Of a DNA stretch of 64,000 bases, positions 58,992-64,000 are shown piece after piece. The stretch spans positions 81,571,627-81,635,626 of the forward strand of contig OX375878.1 in NCBI GenBank assembly GCA_947359465.1, written 5' to 3'. A program made the position numbers and the translations under genes. Positions within the stretch are counted from its first letter, which is position 1, and the number at the start of each line of letters is the position of its first letter. The notes beneath the pieces were generated by a model. It saw only the letters and a program-made list of their open reading frames with translations. It was not told where the DNA came from and ran no database searches. Origin of the DNA: Metellina segmentata (lineage: Eukaryota; Arthropoda; Arachnida; Araneae; Tetragnathidae).

Positions 58992-59906
58992 TTAGCAAAA
59001 AACTTTTAAAATATCTAATTCAAAGATCCAAGGATGTTTGAGAGCAAGTTGTGTATTAAATTGTTGTGTGCAGAGAGAAGTTTGAAAGTAAAACGTCTTC
59101 TGAAAGATACATTTTAGATCGTTATATGAAGTATAAGTTGTTGGAACGAAGTATAATTTGTTGGAACAGTAAGCCAAAAATTTTATTAATAGTGAATAAC
59201 ATGAAATTGGTAATTTAATACCCATCATCCAAGTCGAAGATAGAATCACGTTTGATCTAGCATGATTTTTGAAATACCTGTTATTGAATTTCACCCCAAA
59301 TGAGTTCTTGGAATCTTTTGTGCTGCAAATCAAATTTCAGCCGAAACAAGGACTTACGCCAAAGGAGCTCTTAAATCTTAAAGAAGGAGCAGAAAAGGGA
59401 TCTTCTTTCATTTTGAGACTTTATTGTTCTTGGAAAAGAAATTTTATTGAGCTAAATTGGATAAGCTACTTAGCTTTGATGTCCATGGCAAGCCTCGGCT
59501 TAGGAACACAGTTTGGTAGATTGTTCAAAGACACATTTCTCGATCTATTAAAGACAGTTAGGAGGCCGTTAAGAAATTGTCTTCGTCTTTGGAGTTATCT
59601 TTTCTTAGATGTAAGATCTTTGATAGATTCGTATGTCTATTAGTTTTCTTCATAAAACATTCCAGTTTGATTATCGTAGTATCCTTGTTTGGTTTTAATG
59701 ATGTAATAAGATTTGAAAATCATGGTGGATATTGTGATATAAATAGATGTAGTTTCAAAAGAGTTCTGCTTTCTATCTTGGATTTAAAGATAAGCGATTG
59801 TTGCTGTGTCAACGTTTTCAATAGTTTAGTTGACTTACTAGATAATTGTGTGCGAATTCATCCTAATTCAAAAGTATATTGTATTCCATTTTGGGATATT
59901 GATTGA
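58992..59906. other. Cluster of unassigned open frames
   Basis: Frames at 59269-59643 (+, 124 codons), 59577-59906 (+, 109 codons) and 59333-58992 (-, 113 codons) are longer than usual for this AT-rich DNA. The minus strand of 59300-59640 also reads with only a few stops and a polar composition. None shows a family motif I know, and both strands cannot be coding. A decayed gene or transposon is possible. Confidence 0.25.
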
Positions 59907-60209
59907 AAGGTGTTGCATAAACGTTATTTGAAGTTTCAGTATTTGAAATGCAAGTAATGTTGATATTAAAGAAGGCAATATAGGAGATACATTTCAGGAC
60001 AAAGAAATAAAAGGAATTGCTATTTCGCAAACATTACTCAATCTTTACTCTTACCTCAACTACGCGGCCTCTTATCTACTCTCTTCTACCTGAGCAGTTC
60101 GAGATTCTTAAGTAATGTAACATTACTTTCTATTCACAACACACTTAATAACTAACTAATATAGTTGAAAATATTCACGGAATTTACCAGACTTTGTAAT
60201 TATTCTATT

Positions 60210-60830
60210 ATTTCGGTACTTTCGATGGAATTGCTTTCCAATGTTCAATTGTAACTTTCTATGGAATAGAAGCCTTTGAAACTATTCTATTTGCGCTTTC
60301 CTTAGAATAAAATCAGTTGGAACGATTCTATCCGTTCTCTCATTACAGTATAATCATCTTGAACGATTTTATTTGAACTTTGCTTAGAATATAGAATCCG
60401 TTGGAAAGATTCTATCTGTTCTCTCTTTAGATTATAAGCGTCTTGAAATATGTATTCAATTTGCCCTTTCTTTAGAATAGAATAATTCGAAACGATTCTA
60501 CTCGCTATCTCATTACAATATAATCATCTTGAGAGAGATTCTAATTGGCTTTTAATTAGAATAGAATACTTTGGAAAGACTATATACCTTCTCTCTCTTT
60601 AGACTACAATCATCTTGAAATATTCTATTTGACCTTTCCTTAGAATGGAATCATTTGAAAAGATTTTTCGTTCTCTCATTACAATATAATCATCTTGAAC
60701 GATTCTATTTGGCCTTTCCTTAGAATAGAATCCTTTAGAACTATTCAACCCGTTCTCTCTTTAGAATATCATCCTCTTGAAGGATTCCATACGTTCTCTC
60801 TTTAGAATATAATTCTCTCGATTAACTCTT
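60210..60830. repeat. Palindromic tandem repeat, about 45/90-bp period
   Basis: Blocks of the form TTAGAATAGAATC, then TTGGAAAGATTCTATT, then TTCTCTCTTTAG or TTCTCTCATTAC, recur about every 90 bases, with half-units of about 45. AGAATAGAATC and GATTCTATT are complementary, so each half-unit can form a hairpin. Copies are clearly diverged. Confidence 0.75.
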
Positions 60831-60954
60831 TACTGAGAAAATGTCATGCAGGGAAGACTATATGTTTCAAGGTAGAATTATACGCATGAACCCCTCAGAG
60901 GGTTAAAATACTTTACTATTAGACTAGCATATTCCTGTATTAACCCTTATGGTG

Positions 60955-61085
60955 ATTGTTTCTACAAGGTATCTCGTCAGAAGCAAAACTGACCAGATCT
61001 TGATCTCGTCATCAGAAAAAAAAATCTAGAATCTTGATGAACAAGATATCTTGTCGAACCCCTTTGGAGGATTCAATACCTTTAT
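60955..61085 (-). repeat. Short foldback-type repeat, second copy
   Basis: Opposite-orientation relative of 18745-18925: AGCAAAACTGACCAGATCTT, GATCTCGTCATCA, CAAGATATCTTGTCGAA. Confidence 0.55.
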
Positions 61086-61259
61086 TTTTAAAATTCGCAA
61101 TAGAAACAATCTACTAATACCCGAAAACAAAGGGTAAAACCCTAAGGTATTCTTATCATCATTCTGAAGTGATTCTGGAAATAAACTGAAAGTTTATTTC
61201 ATTTTTATGTCGTATTCATTGTGAGTCAATTTGCGATTCATAAGCAAGGCTTTTTTCTA

Positions 61260-61770
61260 AATCTTAACTTTCTATATTTAGCTTTACACAGAAAAACCCT
61301 CTCATATCAAAACACAAATATTTGATTTATATCATTGCGTCTTATTCTTCGTTTTACGTCACACGTCATGATAGAGGTAGAAAAAAAAACACTAGTAATT
61401 TCTATATTTAGCTTTTCTCAGAAAACTATCTCATAGCAAAATACAGATATTTGATTTATGTCACAACTTCTTATTCATTTTAAACCCCAAGTCATGAAAC
61501 GAGATTACGAAAACCCTAGTGTCCTCTATATTCAGCTATATGGAAAAACTATCTCATGTCAAAATAGTTATTTGATTGATGTTATAACGCCTTCTTTAGC
61601 GTAATAAAATTTTGTTATAGAAGATGTTATTATATAGAAGACGTATACAACTAACTAGTAATAAAAGCGGTAACTAAAACAATAGCGCCACTTAATTAAG
61701 CTTTATAGAACAATCCTTTCATATACCAACAAAAAGCTATTTGATTTTAGTTATTATGTCTCCATATGTT
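61260..61770. repeat. Decayed tandem repeat, about 128-bp period, four copies
   Basis: TTCTATATTTAGCT at 61269 and 61399, CTCTATATTCAGCT at about 61523, and a faint fourth near 61690. Each is followed by AGAAAAACTATCTCATA and TATTTGATTTATGTCA-like segments. Identity falls from left to right. Confidence 0.7.
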
Positions 61771-62471
61771 TCATTTTTATACACATTTCTCAATATTCTA
61801 TGAACAATTTGTTGTTCACAAAACACAACACAGGAAGGAATATACAATAGAATATTTTTTATCACTTCTATCCTTCCTTTCATATTACAAGAGTTTGCAT
61901 ACGATATTACCCCCCCCCCCCCAACAAAAAAAATAAAAAGAACATCAGCATAAATCAGGGACAAGGGGTAGTGCGAGTTATAAAACTTATTTTCATGTAT
62001 CTGTCTAGAACATGTGCAATCTGCAATACTTTGTCGACATAGAGGAAATCGCATTTTTGTCTTCCGATCTTGTGTTAACTCTGCATTGGAGAAATTCAAG
62101 GCATTTTTCTCTTTGGAGAAAGTAACAAGAATTCCATCTCTCCGATAAAAGCTGCCTGACTGAGATTTGAAAACTTTTGATCCAAGTATTTTGCAATCTG
62201 GTGAAATGGAAAATGTCATTGAAATAGATATTTCGAAATTTTTCGTATCTTGCATCAATACCGAGTCATCAAAATGTCCTCTCAAAATGCTTGCGAAGTT
62301 AATAGGTTTGTAAAAGATACGATTCCTAATTTTATAAAAGTAAATTATAGTCGTAAATATGTTGCTTTTCAAATTTGCACAGTAAAACTTAAATTTGGAC
62401 CATTTTAAATTATCGCTATGAGGCAAAAATATACTGAACAGACGAAGAATTTTTGTAATGCAGAAAAACAT
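61737..62471 (-). other. Unassigned 244-codon open frame
   Basis: The longest frame outside the gypsy element. It starts at the ATG at 62471 and ends inside the 128-bp repeat. A middle part (SISMTFSISPDCKILGSK, RRDGILVTFSKEKNALNFSN) looks protein-like, but I recognise no family. The frame passes through a C13 homopolymer at 61910-61922 (read as GGGG), where length error or polymorphism would change the frame, and its last 45 codons lie in repeat sequence. It may be a decayed or chance frame. Confidence 0.25.
61910..61922. repeat. C13 homopolymer
   Basis: A pure run of 13 C bases in AT-rich DNA. Confidence 0.95.
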
Positions 62472-62895
62472 TTACTTATAAGTTGATTGAAAAATACGGT
62501 ACTTGAAACGACCAAGGGTTCTCTTTAAGATGGCACATTGAGTGTAAAACATATAACTTAAAATAATAAGAAATATATATAACCCATAGATACACCCATA
62601 CATCGCTTACGGCCTAGATACGTTCTGGAGAAGTTGGGCGTAAAGCGAAAATCCATACTACGAATCAATTATTTTGATTCAAACCCATACAAATTAAATT
62701 GGATCGGTTCCAATTTTTTATAAAATAATATAGTTTTTAGTTCATAAAGCATTTTATTATTTTTATTGCCTATAAAAATGCTTACATAAAAATAAAAGTA
62801 CAGAACAATGTAATAGTAGACATAATTTCAAAAAAAGATAATATAAATTAAAAAACAAAAGAAATCATATGCACATTAAACTCTATCTCTCTTTT

Positions 62896-62929
<34 letters not shown>

Positions 62930-63073
62930 ATAAAAGAATAATAAAAAACTGATATGATAGATTTTCGACTTCTCTTTTTTTTTATCAGTATCAATCTCCA
63001 ATCTCAATAAACGTTTCGGTGGTATTTTTTCCTAAAAAAAGGACGACTATATTTAAAAGCATTGCTGAATTAA
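62472..63073. other. AT-rich stretch with CT microsatellite
   Basis: (CT)n with a T run at 62881-62929. GGAGAAGTTGGGCGTAAAGC near 62621 looks like part of a repeat, but no second copy is in the window. Confidence 0.5.
62881..62929. repeat. (CT)n microsatellite
   Basis: CT repeat, interrupted by a run of T bases. Confidence 0.95.
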
Positions 63074-63720
63074 TCTATATATATATTTCTCTTACGTGGC
63101 ACGCAAAAAAGACGTTATTTGTTACCGCGTTTTGGCAACATTGTGCGATTGTTTGTTTACTAGGAGCCTCGCGAGTCATTTGATTCAATAGCGTTATCGG
63201 ATGAAATTTTATTGAAAAAAAAAATGAATTTTAGACGAGCTGTTGCGGTTCGTAATAGAAATCTAAGAAAGGGAAGGATCTTTTCAGGGCTATTTAAAAA
63301 ACGGTCCTTTTCAAGGCTAACAATTATAGTACAACAAGACGCGTGCACTACAACTTTCGACAACAAACTCAGTCAAAAAGTGTATGGGTGGCTCGAGTAC
63401 TGGGGAAATGTACACACAAACAACATGCTGGGTATTCAATTTCCAAAGCAGCGCTCACATTGCGAGTAAAAATTTGCTCAAAGTTTTCATCTAAATTCTG
63501 ATTCCAGAGGTACTGTATATATCTTTTATGTAATACAACAAATTTAGATTTGAAAAAGATTTTTTTGGAATATATTTTGTAATCAATCCCTTCTGCTAGG
63601 ACACGTGTCTTCATTGATGCGAGCGAAGCGAGCATAGGTTCGCGCAGCGAACCAATGAGAATTGCGAAGCAATCCTCCGGGGGTTGGCGAGCGTTAGCGA
63701 GCAGGGGGCGGGCCCCCTAG
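63074..63720 (+). mobile_element. Complete non-autonomous Helitron
   Basis: The 5' end TCTATATATATATTTCTC follows an A. The 3' end has the hairpin GGGGGCGGGCCCCC followed by CTAG and then a T outside. 5'-TC, a GC hairpin, a CTRR end and insertion between A and T without target duplication are the Helitron signature. The last 110 bases hold mini-hairpins: GCGAAGCGAGC, GGTTCGCGCAGCGAACC, ATTGCGAAGCAAT and GGCGAGCGTTAGCGAGC. Frames of 85 (+) and 88 (-) codons lie inside but show no Rep or helicase motif. At 647 bases it would depend on an autonomous relative. Confidence 0.9.
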
Positions 63721-64000
63721 TTAATAATATTTATTAAATATATGTATTAATATTTATAAAATACAGACTTTCTAATACATACGTTAAATGTTTACAGTTC
63801 AAGAATTTCTACAAACGGAAACAAACCCCAACCAGAAAACAAACAAGAATAAAGACGTCTAACTACACTAAAGCTACAATGCAGTAAAATGATGACATTA
63901 AAATTGTGCCAAACGTTCCTCATATTTTTGTGAGGCAAAATGTAGCAGCGCCGCCTAAGGGGAGAAGCTGAAACTAAATAGAAGGTCGCTAACAGTATGT
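63721..64000. other. Window end, nothing recognised
   Basis: AT-rich DNA with no supported feature. Confidence 0.5.

Overview
The window is AT-rich, gene-poor animal DNA. It shows no bacterial gene organisation: no operons, no long non-transposon reading frames, and no ribosomal or ordinary tRNA genes. It is dominated by eukaryotic mobile elements: tRNA-derived SINEs, a Ty3/gypsy LTR retrotransposon, hAT, Tc1/mariner and Harbinger-like DNA transposons, Helitrons and LINE 3' ends, plus satellites and microsatellites. The mix of families, including a DUF4817-type mariner, ZMYM1-like hAT and Helitrons with GCGAAGC-type mini-hairpins, suggests an arthropod, most likely a chelicerate such as a spider. 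That taxonomic call is inference from family resemblance only.

Layout. 1-12 kb: intergenic DNA with SINEs in both orientations, a composite tandem repeat (about 4.7-6.4 kb), a decayed LINE end near 9.7 kb and a SINE with a 13-bp target-site duplication at 10.8-11.0 kb. 12-20.5 kb: minisatellite, a 125-bp satellite (12.9-14.0 kb), a Tc1-like remnant (15.5 kb), more SINEs and a 133-bp repeat. One possible host first exon with a signal-peptide-like leader lies on the minus strand at 20.5-20.7 kb. 21.3-25.2 kb: a 264-bp satellite with three-unit higher-order structure. It grew out of the left end of a hAT element that had inserted into a SINE, and a second hAT element with its own 8-bp duplication follows. 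25-31 kb: SINEs, an internal minisatellite inside one SINE, a perfect hairpin and a Harbinger-like MITE.

31.3-51.5 kb reads as a nested insertion. Two pieces of one minus-strand mariner lie at the outside. Inside them are the inverted ends of a 19-kb element. Inside that are SINEs, a Helitron, a young gypsy element with identical LTRs (38.3-44.3 kb), a ZMYM1-like hAT with an 8-bp duplication (45.0-47.4 kb) and a Helitron fragment rich in mini-hairpins.

51.5-64 kb: a second, internally deleted mariner (54.0-55.1 kb), a SINE with a 10-bp duplication, two retroelement 3' ends that run into CA/TA/TG microsatellites, palindromic tandem repeats, one unassigned 244-codon frame and a complete short Helitron (63.1-63.7 kb).

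No host gene can be assigned with confidence. Every protein domain recognised belongs to a mobile element, and almost all of these are broken. The gypsy element is the only recent and nearly complete one.
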